In this document: positions 11,216-21,387 of the stretch, in pieces | Numbering within the stretch: position 1 is the first letter of the stretch | How the letters are laid out: each line of letters begins with the position of its first letter | From: Blastobasis lacticolella | Lineage: Eukaryota; Arthropoda; Insecta; Lepidoptera; Blastobasidae | DNA: 64,000 bases | NCBI GenBank assembly: GCA_905147135.1 | Contig: LR990041.1 | Coordinates: forward strand, 186,001-250,000 | Reading direction: 5' to 3' | Translations under genes and position numbers: made by a program | The notes under the pieces: model-generated | What the model saw: the letters and a program-made list of their open reading frames with translations, nothing else | What the model was told of the DNA's origin: nothing | The model's database searches: none

Positions 11216-11600
11216 ACTCTGATGTTTGAATTTCAAGGACATCGAGCGAAAACCTCAAAGATTAAAGTTTGTTGCCGTTATTATATCCAACTCCACGAAT
11301 TAAAACTGTCACTGTAAATGTGAAATAAAAAAACCGACTACAAAAACATATAAAACAAAAAAGTGAAATAAATATGCTTTTGAAATTTTGGAGCATACAA
11401 TACCTTATACACTCGGTGGCACACATCAGGCGGATCAGTTACCTTTGCAACCTTAGTCTCAGCATAAAAAACTAGTCGCGGCCCATATGAGCATGCTCCG
11501 TGGGAACTAAGCCCTCGAACGGTTGAAGATCCTTTTAGAGCATGTAGCCTCTGGCGGCGCCGCGCTTAGTTAAGCATTTTAAACATTTTAATGTGACCTG

Positions 11601-11746
11601 CGCCCTATTTCTGAAACCAGTCGCATCCACGCGAGCGCTCGTGTGCGCTACCTGTCTCTTTCACACTCGTGTTCGCTAGAAATAGAAAAGTCAAGCATTA
11701 GAAGGCGAGCGCTCGCGTGGATGCGAGCGGTTTCAAAAATAGGGCG
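11601..11746. mobile_element. MITE with 41-bp terminal inverted repeats
   Basis: Left TIR 11601-11641 and right TIR 11706-11746 are reverse complements with about three mismatches. They start cgccctattt and include the block catccacgcgagcgctcg. The 64-bp interior is unrelated. The length and lack of coding fit a MITE. No clear target duplication was found, so the superfamily is unassigned. Confidence 0.85.
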
Positions 11747-12247
11747 GGCCCCTGATCGCGTCCTAAGCGCACTACGACCTGGCTCGGGGGACTGCAGTCT
11801 GCAGACCAATCATCATCTTAACTTGCCTTTATCATCTATTGTACATGATTTGAACAGCGTCACTGTTAATTGTAGTTACGACACTTTCTCTGATGGACAA
11901 GGTGGATAGAATCACATAATTTAACTTTTATTGGAGGTTCTCCTGAATCCTGTAGTGGCTTCCTACAGTAGTTTTTCCAGACTGATATGAGTGTTATGAC
12001 TTTGAAACCTTCAAGAAACTAGCCTATACCTATCAACGCATTCGCGACTACCCGGTTGTTGTGGGTGTACAAGGGTGGCGGTGACCACGCACGGTCAGGT
12101 GAAAGGGATGCTAGCTGCCAGCCTGTTTAAAAAAATTATAAGGATTAAGAATGGTTTTGTATTTCTCGAGTATGAAAAGTGTCGCTTATGGTGCATAACT
12201 TGTGACGTTTTGTTAAAAGTGAGAACACTTGTTAAACAAAATGTAAG
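11747..12247. other. Gene-free stretch, nothing recognised
   Basis: Lies between two TIR elements. Nothing recurrent or coding was seen. Confidence 0.35.
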
Positions 12248-12249
12248 TA

Positions 12250-12977
12250 GGCGCGGATTATATCAAGCGTCGGCGACGCAGGTTGCGTTATGCTGTCAAC
12301 TCAAATTTGTATGAATTTCTAATGCGAACGCCGACGCAGTTTGCGTCGGTGACGCGGGTTCGTCAGCGACGCACGTTGCGTCGATAACGCAGTTTGCGTC
12401 ACTTGAATTTCAGATCTCGACGAGTGTTATAATTTTTCTTTAGAAACTAGTGTTTTAGGACCAATAGTTTCAGAGTTACAACAGTTTTAAGTTTGACAGC
12501 TGTTACCCGAAATGTAGATCTCGATGAGTACCATAATTTCTCTTTAGGAACTAGTGTTATAGGACAAATAGTTTCAGAGTTATAACCGTTTTAAGTTGGA
12601 CAGCTGTCACCCGAAACGTAGATCTCGACGAGTACCATAATTTGTCTTTAGGAACTAGTGTTCTAGGACCAATCGCTTCCGAGGTAGGCGAGAGAGGAGA
12701 GGGTGTGTAAATTTGCTACTATGAAAAAATGCTTTTGTGAAGTTTGTCGAACAAATCGTGTGGATAGCTCGCGTTAAAAACCCGACGCAATCGACTATAT
12801 GCGGAGTTATCACAGTGTCGGCGTATTTTGGACTCCGGTTTGGTCGGTCCTTAATAAACCTGCGTCGCCGACGCAACTTGCATTACTGGCGCAACATGCG
12901 TCGCCGACGCAACCTTACAATTTTGACTTGACAGCATATCGCAACCTGCATCGCCGACGCTTGATATAATCCGCGCC
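12250..12977. mobile_element. Non-autonomous DNA transposon, 728 bp, long TIRs
   Basis: Terminal inverted repeats of about 60 bp (12250-12309 and 12918-12977) start ggcgcggattatatcaagcg and are nearly identical. They are flanked by TA on both sides (12248-12249, 12978-12979). The subterminal regions are packed with short gcgtcg/cgacgc palindromes, which could be transposase-binding arrays. The middle carries a 104-bp tandem repeat. There is no transposase frame. TA targets fit Tc1/mariner-like elements, but the assignment is tentative. Confidence 0.85.
12413..12690. repeat. 104-bp tandem repeat inside the TIR element
   Basis: 'gatctcga[ct]gag' starts units at 12413, 12517 and 12621, a constant 104-bp period. 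Each unit holds 'actagtgtt.taggac.aat', 'gtttcagagtta' and 'gacagctgt.acccgaaa'. The third unit breaks off near 12672. Unit similarity is high by eye. Confidence 0.85.
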
Positions 12978-13082
12978 TAACTGTTATCCCACTTGCTAGT
13001 AGGTACTATACTAGTAGCAGTTGAATCTAAGAGACAAATAGTGACAATATAGGCACTATATGTATACGTCGAAGATGGAGAT

Positions 13083-13440
13083 TTTATTTTATTTTATTGG
13101 TTTACCAACAGATGTACACTATATCTAACATTTAAATCTATGGTATTACAATCTTTTTGTTAGTGCCTATCCAATTACAGGTAAACACATCATTTACAAA
13201 AAATAGTTACATTATTGCTGGTTCCGCAGAACAATAACATTTATTTTAACATTAGTTGTAAGTACATGTTTTATAACATTCTAAGATACCATGCAAAGAT
13301 TACTTAGGTACTATATTTACTAAAAATGTGTCTGTATAAAAGGGCCTTAAATCTATTAACATTTCCACCACTAAACAAATCCACCTCCTCGAGATGCCTA
13401 CTTTTATACAATTTATATAAACAGCAGTTTAACCGGTTAT
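13083..13440 (-). mobile_element. LINE 3' end, minus strand
   Basis: Read on the minus strand, a short frame 'SRHLEEVDLFSGGNVNRFK' then 'ALLYRHIFSKYST*' (about 13310-13415) resembles the last residues of a non-LTR ORF2 (F-K-x-L-L-Y-R). An AT-rich 3' UTR follows, ending in (AATAAA)-type sequence at 13083-13100. The element is 5'-truncated and the clade is uncertain. Confidence 0.5.
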
Positions 13441-13750
13441 CACTAATGCAACTTTAGTCACTTAAACCAGTAAGTTAAAATAAAATTAGTCATCTAAGAC
13501 AGCAATCGATCTTCCAGTTTTGGCCAGACATCTAATCAGTACCTACCTTAAATTGTAAGGTATATTTCAATAATAACTTAGGTAATATCCGGTGCGCGAT
13601 ATCGCGAACCGCGCAATGCAAACAAGCCCAACCCTGTTGTGGCGAATTACGAGTTATCAGTTAAAATAAACAGCACAAACAGCATAATTCAGTTTTCTGT
13701 GTTAGGTGTGATAACAATAATCGAATTATTCGATAAATCGTATAAAATAG

Positions 13751-13852
13751 GTAGCTGTATGTAGAGTAGTGTAGAGTACATAATAATAGTAGAATATAGC
13801 GGGTGGCGTAGTACTCTTCATAGAATACTGAAGCTATTATAGACGGCACTAT
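13751..13852. repeat. Local direct repeat, left copy
   Basis: 'gtagctgtatgtagagtag', then 'agaatatagcggg' and 'cttcatagaatactgaagct' recur at 14202-14341 on the far side of a SINE. See the right copy. Confidence 0.7.
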
Positions 13853-13867
13853 TTTAAATAATAAATA

Positions 13868-14196
13868 ATCATCTTGGCGGTAATATCCCAGATGTGCTCT
13901 TGCGCACGAGGGCCCAGGCTCCGCCCTGACCATGATCCAGGACTAGGCAGATCAGATAATTACAGTGGAGCGACTGCAGTCTGACCTCCGTGACCCTGTT
14001 ACCAGGGGAACCTGACCAGATAGGATCATGGTTACACATTCAGTCGCCTGAATGTGCAGGTTTCATCACGATGTTTTCCCTCACCGTAAGAGCATCTGTT
14101 AGCGTTTAACTAATGTACATGACTCAGAAAAGTGTTATTTGTTCTTGGCCGCAGTGGGTTTTGAACCCGGTGCCTCTCGGCCACCGGCGCTCCTAG
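13868..14196 (-). mobile_element. SINE family A, near full-length
   Basis: On the minus strand it runs from a partly eroded tRNA-like head ('gagcgccggtggccgag', box B-like 'gggttcaaaaccc') through the body ('cctgcacattcaggcgactg', 'aggttcccctggtaaca') to a 'cgccaagatgatta' tail at 13868. Pol III promoter boxes are recognisable but the anticodon arm is lost. Confidence 0.9.
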
Positions 14197-14201
14197 GTAG
14201 C

Positions 14202-14341
14202 TGTGAGTAGAGTAATTAATAATAATAAAATACAGCGGGAGGACACAGAGTTTCTACCTCTATAGCGGGATATTCCGGTCTAATTAGAGCCGCCTGACTG
14301 GGGAAGTACCCTTCATAGAATACCGAAGCTATTATAGACAG
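14202..14341. repeat. Local direct repeat, right copy
   Basis: 'gtagctgtgagtagagtaat', 'aaaatacagcggg' and 'cttcatagaataccgaagct' repeat the left copy, with an extra segment 'tattccggtctaattagagc' in between. The two copies bracket the SINE. Confidence 0.7.
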
Positions 14342-14607
14342 TACCTAACAATAGCGTTCCTGTCGCAGCAGGATCCCAGTATTTGTCTTGCCTTGCATAC
14401 CTTGTTAGACAAAATAACCTACAAATATTTCTGAATATCATTCAAAAAAGATTAAACAATAATAACAATTCAAAATTTCTACGAATGTGATCTGGGGTTG
14501 AATCACCGGCGCCACGCTATCAGCCGCGCCCGCGCGGGGAAATACCTATATTTACAGTTGGTTAATGGAAAGTTTTGGGCTGAATGAATAAAATATGTTT
14601 CATCTAA

Positions 14608-14722
14608 CATTTATTTTTTATTTTATTTAAAAACTTTATTGCACAAATTACAGCAATTGGCGGACTTAAAGCCATTTAGGCCTTGTCTAACAGTCCACCA
14701 GCAGACCATGCAGAGAGTAATT
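14608..14722 (-). mobile_element. LINE 3' tail, minus strand
   Basis: On the minus strand it reads 'ctggtggactgttagacaag', 'ggcctaaatggctttaagtc' and 'gtgcaataaagtttttaaa', a common lepidopteran non-LTR 3' UTR end with its AATAAA signal. No ORF remains. Confidence 0.65.
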
Positions 14723-14907
14723 TAGTAGGTGCTAACAGGAAAACATTGGCATAAGTGAAAAAATAAAATATGAGATTAAATTAAATTGAATACTATAAAT
14801 ACAATTACTAATTACATTTCTACTAATTATAAATATTGAAAACCTTAGGATCAGAAGTGATTTCCAATGCAGGACTGCACTAAAGCATCCTCCAAAAACG
14901 CTCAGGG

Positions 14908-15351
14908 CTTCGATTCTGGTACGGAAATCGTCTCAGTTGCAGTAACATTACAATTGCATCGCATGTCAAACGTGTGGTTGTTATTCAAATGACAGATATT
15001 GAGATGCAACTTCCATGTGATTGTTATTCAAATGACAGATGTTGAGTTGCAACTTTCATGAATTCGAACTTTCCCAAAATTCGTTTTCTGGTACTTTAGT
15101 TGCATTATGGTTTTAAATGGCTGTTGGTACTCTAATAAATAAATAAATTACTAAGATGCATCTTTCTTAGTTGTCAAACTGCCTTCAATTCTGTCAACGA
15201 AACAACGTGTCAAAGGTCGAACAATGATTTAACTGCAATTTAACTGGGATGATGCTGGGACTGACTCGATACCTCAACGTAGTTATAGTAACGTCACAGT
15301 TGAATTGCAACATAATAACAACTGCATTGCACACCAGAATCGGTACCCAGG
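14908..15351. repeat. Possible MITE with weak inverted ends and a 43-bp duplication
   Basis: 'cgattctggt' at about 14910 is inverted as 'accagaatcg' at about 15332, followed inward by loosely similar 'cagttg...caattg' stretches. Inside, a 43-bp unit is duplicated in tandem at 14978-15060 ('ttgttattcaaatgacagat'). The tandem repeat is clear. The element boundaries are weak. Confidence 0.4.
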
Positions 15352-15845
15352 GGCACATTCGTTGGTACTCACCTTCAGTAGCTACTCGTACATTGTCAAG
15401 CGAATGTAAACAACAGAAAACGCTAATAGTGGCCATCCTGATGAGCCGTTAAGCGCCTTGTACGACACTCCTAAGAAGCTGTTGCTTTTTTCTACTATGT
15501 CCGACACAAATATACGTACAGCATAAACTAATTATACTACTTACATCAAAACAAAACATCACCATTATCATAGCCTTGCGTATTTCAAAATTGCGCACAA
15601 TTTCTACAAAATAAGAATTGCAAAGCTCGACGCAGGCGCGGCGACCGCAATATGCAAATCGCATAATCTCACGCCCAAACCGACCGGCATGCTATTATCT
15701 CGTGATTTTTTATCGCTTATTGTAGACATTTTTTCGAGCACCGGTGGCCTAATAGCTAGCGGCTCCAACTCGTAAACGAGAGGTACCGAGTTGGAACCCT
15801 AATACCGCCATACTCCCATGATTTTTTTAGTTATGTTGATGTAAG
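15352..15845. other. Gene-free stretch, nothing recognised
   Basis: Short antisense frames only. No recurrent repeats were seen. Confidence 0.35.
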
Positions 15846-15955
15846 TTAGGTACACTCGTGGGTGTCGTACAAGGCGACTAATATTTTCGAGACAAAAGTT
15901 CTAGAGTCTCCGTAGGCTGGAATATGGGTGGTACTCCTCGAGATCTATATTTTAC
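15846..15955 (+). mobile_element. Family Z retroposon fragment
   Basis: 'cactcgtgggtgtcgtacaa', 'ggcgactaatattttcgaga' and 'gtctccgtaggctggaatat' match the central part of family Z. It is broken on both sides. Confidence 0.75.
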
Positions 15956-16474
15956 CGGTGGCTGGCTTTAATAATATCACTAGCCATTAGGCCACCGATC
16001 TCTAGCTCTTCGTATTTTCATAACCAAAATTGAACCATACCAATTACTTTTTGTTTCTATAACGAGATAAGTAAGTAATCATTACACGTGATTACGCAGG
16101 CAATCACAGCAGATCACCTACTCCATAAGGCACAGAATTAACCTTCTATCTCGACTTCTCGAGTCCGAACAGACAACCTAAAATTTATGCATAATTATTT
16201 GGTTGTTTTTATTCGGAACGACGTCTAATTCGGTCCACCGTAATTGCACTGTTCTGTCCCCGCGAACCGAGCATTACTATTGCGCAACTACCTAATATTA
16301 AACCTTGGTCTGCGCAGACGGGGACAGCCCTCAAGATACTTCGTTCAATTTAATAATCATCATTATCTTAGCGTCTGTCCCGGCTTAGCCAGGATCCGCT
16401 TGATTGCTTTTGTTCCTCCACTTCGCCTGATCTTCCGCATCCAGTTTGTATGAAAGGATTTTTTATACTACACA

Positions 16475-16591
16475 ATGACAAACGTGCAGACAGCCCACCT
16501 GATGGTGTGCAGTAACTGACGCCCATAACATCAACGATTCATGATTCATCCATTTAGGTAGCAGGCAACAAAAATAACGAACCACAATTCA
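16475..16591 (+). repeat. Interspersed repeat family Y fragment
   Basis: 'atgacaaacgtgcagacagc', 'ccacctgatggtgtgcagta' and 'cgcccataacatcaacgatt' match the 5' part of family Y. Confidence 0.6.
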
Positions 16592-16868
16592 TCATCACAG
16601 CTCATAACAGTCCACTGCAGGACTAGGGGCCTCTCCCACGAAAAGGGAGGTTATTGCCATAATCTCCACGCTTGGCAGGCGGGTTGGAGATCGCAGTATT
16701 ATAAATAAAAGTATGGAAAACGCTGCTGTCCATTTTCCAGCTTACGGAGATCCTAGATCTTTTGCCTCGAGAACATTAGTCGCCTTGTACGACACCCACG
16801 AGTGTTAGGGGTTGGTGCTATTCTACTCTGCCGGACACCACACGGCTCAAAGGATTCAGGACAATTCA
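16584..16868 (-). mobile_element. Family Z retroposon, near complete, with target duplication
   Basis: On the minus strand the order is 'gtgtccggcagagtagaata', 'gtcgtacaaggcgactaatg', 'gcgatctccaacccgcctgc', 'ggagattatggcaataacct' and 'tgcagtggactgttatgag', ending in gtgatgatga. A direct repeat acaattca at 16584-16591 and 16861-16868 is a likely target duplication. No ORF is present. It probably moves with LINE machinery. Confidence 0.8.
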
Positions 16869-17329
16869 GGTCAATGAATTTGGAAGTAACGAGAGAGATC
16901 TGTCAGGACCATAGCGAGTAGAACGATGTGGTCTCCGCTTACCCGCACTGGAAAAGGCATGTGTGACGTTAGTCCTCCGTGCATTAGCTCTCCGTGCGTT
17001 AGCTGTAGACCACTTCAATGGCTGTAGACTAGAGTCACAAGCGATCGCATACCTACCTACCAGCGAACACTCTTCAGTGTCAATTTTGTCCTCCATTGCT
17101 GTAAGTCCCTCGTCTGCTCAGACTCGTATTCTGCATCGGCTTTATTTATCCCGAGCGCGGTCGATGTGAAAGCATTGATTAATATTGTAATGAGCACGAC
17201 GGGCATCGTTCCTCAGACTCGGCCGAGAGAGCAAAAACACGCGTCGTACATCGCTGGGTTATCATGACTGTGTTCAATACTCTACATTGTACATGCAATG
17301 TACGTAACGCAAGCGATATGGTCGTAAGC
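16869..17329. other. Gene-free stretch, nothing recognised
   Basis: A small stutter 'ccgtgcattagctctccgtg' lies near 16978. Otherwise there is no repeat or coding signal. Confidence 0.35.
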
Positions 17330-17600
17330 TTTTATGCCCCGATCCGGCGATGGTCAGTAATTGTGTATAGTTTGAGATAATGGTGGTGGTCGCGGGTGCA
17401 ATTATTTTTATCCGTGCGGCGGGGTTTCGTTCGGGCTAAGGCGGGGGAGGGGGCAGGGGGGAGGGCGTGATTTGCGTACGCGCATATAAGCGGCATAATC
17501 CTGCGCATCGCGCACGCCGCCGATAATGCCCCGATAATAACACGCTCGCCGCCGCGCTGTCCCCCAAATTGCCGCTTGACTAAAAAGATGCGGCGCGGGC
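17330..17600. promoter_or_regulatory. GC-rich unique island with G-quadruplex and homeodomain-like sites
   Basis: G-runs at 17443-17465 form a strong quadruplex pattern. Around them are gcataatcctgcgc (a Bicoid-class TAATCC core), 'ataatgccccgataataac' and several caattattt words. The 90-codon antisense frame here is low-complexity and domain-free. A conserved enhancer or promoter is a reasonable inference, not shown. Confidence 0.35.
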
Positions 17601-18164
17601 GCACCTGCCCTGTGGGAAGGAAGACAGGATACCAGAATTACAATGTAAGATCCTACGTACAGTAGGTACGATTGTGATTGCCTGAACTTTTAAATTTGAA
17701 CTGAAGGCTTGAATTCGTCGCTCCATCCGATTGATTGGACGCTTCGACGATCTCTTTTATCCTTTCGCACATAATATTCGAGCAATCGAAATCGGTTGAC
17801 TTAATGTAGACCTACCATGCATATTTGCATATCCATTTATACCATATCGTCTCGAATGCATTTTTAATTAATAGCTTTTTAAGTAAGAGTTTGAGTGTAG
17901 CTCAAACTACTGATACTCACGCATTGCTGTTGTACTTCTTTTTATCTATTGTGATTTTATAAGTGGAAGCCTATAATTGGCTATGTAATGCTATATCATT
18001 GTTTTTATTGTAACAACTGCTGTTGGCTTTTCTTAAGTAAACAAATTAAAAAATAAAATTGCTCAAATCTTTGACTCTTTCTGGTGCTCTGGTGCTTAAA
18101 AGTTCTACCAGCTGTAATCTAAGCTATGGCAACCAGCGCACCCATTTCTGGCGACATTTAATAA
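17601..18164. other. Gene-free stretch with a possible LINE tail
   Basis: 17935-18062 ends in 'aaacaaattaaaaaataaaa' after a T-rich UTR-like stretch and may be a LINE 3' end. Nothing else was seen. Confidence 0.3.
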
Positions 18165-18310
18165 TTAATCATCTTTGCGTCAATATCTCGATTGCGCTCG
18201 GATGCAGGAGTTGTCAGATCAGGTAATTACACTAAAGCGATTGTCATCTGACCTCCATGACCATGTTAACAGGGGAACCTGGCCAGATTGTATCATAGTT
18301 ACACATGTAC
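18165..18310 (-). mobile_element. SINE family A, partial
   Basis: On the minus strand 'gtgtaactatgatacaatct', 'ggccaggttcccctgttaac' and 'gtcagatgacaatcgcttta' match the body of family A. The head and the first body block are missing. Confidence 0.8.
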
Positions 18311-18474
18311 ATATCCCTCGGTCAGGAGCTCCTCTGCTCTGCACCCGTGCAGAGGCAGCCTACTGGCGGCGGCGGTTCCGCGGCTCGCCGGAAACGATCC
18401 ATAAAGTCTAGATGAGTCGCTCGCGTAGGCCTGGACGCGGACCATAATCACAAAAGGCCGTAATAGAGGGAAAG

Positions 18475-19077
18475 GAGCCGTCTAGTGATGCGCGAATAGG
18501 AATAATTTATTCGAATGACCTTTCAAATGCACAGCCATTCGAGTTATTCGATCATATAAAACTGATATTCGAATTGTTCAAATGAATAGAGTTCGAATAA
18601 AAAAGAAAAAGAAAATAATAGAAGCTAAAATAAAAATAAAATATAATAATAGGTCGATGGAGCTGACTGTTATAGTGGAGACTGCGCCTCGGCAAACGTA
18701 GTGTGAGACACCCTGTGGTGGCACGATGGACCGATGACCTTTAAAAAGGTGGCGGGCAGTGGATGGATGCGAAATGCCCAAGACCGGGAAAAATGACGCT
18801 CTTTGGGCCTACTGATCTGCTGCTGACTTATATTCAAAATTATACTATTCTCGAGTGGCAAAACCATACTAACAATTCTAATTTGTGTTGTACCTTCCAC
18901 GTAAAAAAATCGATCGAATAATTTATTCGCTCTTTTCATTAGAATGAATTCTGCACGAATGCTGCATCAGAATGCTTGTTTTTCTTCTAATACTGAATTG
19001 TTATTCGAATAGTGCTTACTAAATCATTCGAATAATTCGATTGTCATTTTTTCCAATCGGCCATCACTAGAGCCGGC
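18475..19077. mobile_element. Non-autonomous hAT-type element, 587 bp
   Basis: The body 18483-19069 begins tagtgatg and ends catcacta, matching the T/CAGNGNTG ends of hAT elements. The flanks gagccgtc (18475-18482) and gagccggc (19070-19077) are an 8-bp target duplication with one mismatch. The interior has repeated att-cgaat/ttcgaataa words, and a foreign LINE piece sits in the middle. There is no transposase frame, so movement would need an autonomous hAT elsewhere. Confidence 0.8.
18680..18825 (+). pseudogene. RTE-like LINE C-terminus nested in the hAT element
   Basis: 'VVARWTDDL' is followed by a stop, and in the next frame 'KKVAGSGWMRNAQDREK' then 'RSLG'. This is the C-terminal signature of lepidopteran RTE-like ORFs (R-W-T-D-D-L, V-A-G-W-M, Q-D-R-W-R-S-L-G), with one frameshift and a stop. 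Confidence 0.75.
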
Positions 19078-19170
19078 GCCGGGCGGCCGAGCCGTGATTA
19101 ATATGATTATTTGATTGTTTAATGGGCGGCGCACGCGAGCGGGCCCGCTGCGCGCGCGCACGTTTTGCAT
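19070..19170. other. GC-rich patch
   Basis: 'ggcggcgcacgcgagcgggc' and related GC-rich words. Unique in the window and non-coding. Confidence 0.35.
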
Positions 19171-19264
19171 AACCACACAGGGTACCGACCGAAATTAACG
19201 ATTATTGCATTGCACAAAAGCTAAGCCGAGTTATGGAGGCCGATTAAACGTATCAAGATTAACC

Positions 19265-19525
19265 TGCCATGTATACGTATAGGATTGAAAGAGATATGCT
19301 GAGTTGATTTGGACACGTGAATGGATGGATAAAAACGGCGAAAGGTAATCTATCGTGTGAATGTGAATGGGCGCTCCAAAAAGGGCAGGTCAGGAGTACC
19401 CTCAATCGGCGTAAATCTATGAGAAGATGGATGAATGTGGAAAAAGCAGAAGAGGTGTATACGGATCGTATCTCATGGCACTCGATAGTTTCTGCCTACC
19501 CCTATGGGATACAAGCGTAAGTGTG
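19265..19525 (+). pseudogene. LINE ORF C-terminus, RTE-like
   Basis: A 67-codon frame (19317-19520) reads '...ALQKGQVRSTLNRRKSM', 'RRWMNVEKAEEVYTDR' and 'SIVSAYPYGIQA', ending just before a TATG/TGTA stutter. This tail (G-Q-V-S-T-N-R-R-x-C-M-x-x-M, then W-x-S-x-V-S-x-Y-P-x-G) is familiar from lepidopteran non-LTR ORFs. It is truncated at the 5' side. The frame is open but only a remnant. Confidence 0.7.
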
Positions 19526-20001
19526 TATGTATGTCTGTATGTATAAATATACGCTGCAATGCGTAGGCGCAGCACACATTCGCCACAGTTTATGTTTCAT
19601 TCAAAGTGCGTTAATTGCATTGAGCTAAATACTTTTGTTCATGTTGCGAACGGACACCGATCTGAGATATGATTCGCCCACATAAAGGCAACTCCACACT
19701 TCGGTCCAAACTATTGGCAAAACATTTGCTGAGACTGCACGACACTTTTGATCGACCCTCTACGTTGTTGCCTTATAGGGATGTGGTAGGGATAAAAAAG
19801 TATCGGTAGTCAATATTTTTCTGTAAATATATTGCATAGCACAGTTGTCTCTTGATTATCATAAATGTTAAAGCATTCCAACCTACTTATTAGTAGTAAT
19901 GTATTTATTGATTTGGATTATTATCGTACAAGATTTCCGGGGTTCATAGCCAATGACATGGTTCATAGACATGGCCAATATTCATGAACTTCACCAATAT
20001 T
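19526..20001. other. Gene-free stretch, nothing recognised
   Basis: A short 'gttcatag' stutter at 19940-19990 is the only structure. Confidence 0.35.
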
Positions 20002-20239
20002 AGAATGTAGAGGGAGTACTGACTTCCTCTAGGAAGTTCTCGTAGGAATCAGAAAAGATATCACATGGGCGGCCTAAGAAGCGATGGATTGACATCGCTG
20101 AGTGGGTTTCGAGAGCCAACGGCTTACGATGCGAGAATGTGGAAAACCAGACAAAGTAGAGTGGAATGCGTGGGAAAGCGGACCCTGGCAGAAGCCGGGA
20201 AAAGCGCTAGGATGAAGACGATGACTCCCTCTACATTCT
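20002..20239. repeat. 16-bp perfect inverted repeat bracketing a LINE fragment
   Basis: agaatgtagagggagt at 20002-20017 is exactly inverted at 20224-20239. Between them sits an RTE-like 3' fragment ('cggcctaagaagcgatggat', 'ccctggcagaagccgggaaa', gatgaagacgatga). LINE insertions normally give direct, not inverted, flanks. Confidence 0.8.
20045..20223 (+). mobile_element. RTE-like LINE 3' fragment
   Basis: 'aagcgatggattgacatcgc', 'ttacgatgcgagaatgtgga' and 'ggaccctggcagaagccggg' are shared with 31010-31165, 44640-44850 and, more diverged, 2980-3148. Confidence 0.7.
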
Positions 20240-21308
20240 CCTATTAGCCAAGTCTCGTGGAGTTCTAACCAATATGTGTAGACGCCTTAACGCGCCTACG
20301 TGAGTGGGATAACACATATCATTCAATATTGTCGGAGCCACTGTCGCGGTAGTGGTGCGAATGCCGCGCATGCCTTCGTTAGAGATCGATCAGCAACAGT
20401 GCGGTGGGTGTATAAGGCTAACACGCCCGCGCCACGATCGCTCGACGGTGCTCAATAACTAGATATTAGCTGAATTGATTACGCCGTAATTGATTAAATG
20501 AGCGTAAGTTATCATAAACCAACATTCTTCATCATATGTATCGGAGACGCATTTTGTTCTCCGCATATGGAGACCGTAATGGCACAAATATAACTAATCA
20601 TTCAGCATTTTAATTAATGTAGTCGATGTACCTACTTCTGCCTATAAATAAAGGCTATACAATAATTATGCGTGGGCATGTCAAAGACAAAATTATGCTG
20701 CGCGTTGTGTGACCACCGTGTCCTAGATTGTATCCTTTCAACAACATTATGTTCAAGAGTAGTAGTGGCCCTGCTCATTTGCCTCCTGCTACAAAAAAGA
20801 AACAGAGATTCGAATCTTTTGTGGGTGGGATAGTTTTCATCGAATTTGCTTCAGCGAATTAGCAACTGCCGCAAAAAGGGTTCGCGGCTACTTAAGTAAT
20901 CAATTCGGTCCTTGAATTTCTACGATTTCGGTAAAGCCAGTACCGTGGCCACCCCGGTGACCGCCGTGAGAATATGCGCACGCGCACGATAGGCCAGGAC
21001 AATTGATTTTGAAACTTATTCTGATAATGTCAGCACTCAAGTTACTTTGATAGCTTCCCGCAGTATACTCCAGTCTCGTTTTAGTGTCGTCAATGGAACG
21101 TGAGTGCTAATTTTATTGAAATAAGATTCAAAATAAATTCTGTTAACGAAATGCTTCGCTGTGCTTGCTGGTGGGCACTGTTTAGGGAACGCAGTGGGTG
21201 GGAGTCCCCGGGGGTCTCCGGGAACCATGTGACCTGCAAAAAGCGTGGAATTCGCGAGCACCCTCGGCGCTTACTTACTGTAGCCTATAGGTACATCAAT
21301 AGCATTTT
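20240..21308. other. Gene-free stretch, nothing recognised
   Basis: Mixed composition with small GC patches at 20340-20450 and 20940-21000. No recurrent repeat or coding similarity was seen. Confidence 0.35.
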
Positions 21309-21318
21309 GACCTACCAA

Positions 21319-21387
21319 AACCAATATAAGATGAGCTAGCGTCTCTACAGACACGCATAGCAATGTTAGCTTCTTTTTATACTGGTT
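21319..21387. repeat. Palindromic mini-repeat, copy 2
   Basis: It starts 'aaccaatataagatgagcta' exactly like 2561-2580 and ends 'tttttatactggtt'. The inner hairpin is gcgtct-ctac-agacacgc. The upstream gacctac is also shared by both copies. Confidence 0.8.

Noticed and set aside
12240..12990. CRISPR-like array from the short gcgtcg/cgacgc repeats
   Set aside because: The sequence is eukaryotic, spacing is irregular and the repeats are palindromic subterminal motifs of a TIR element.
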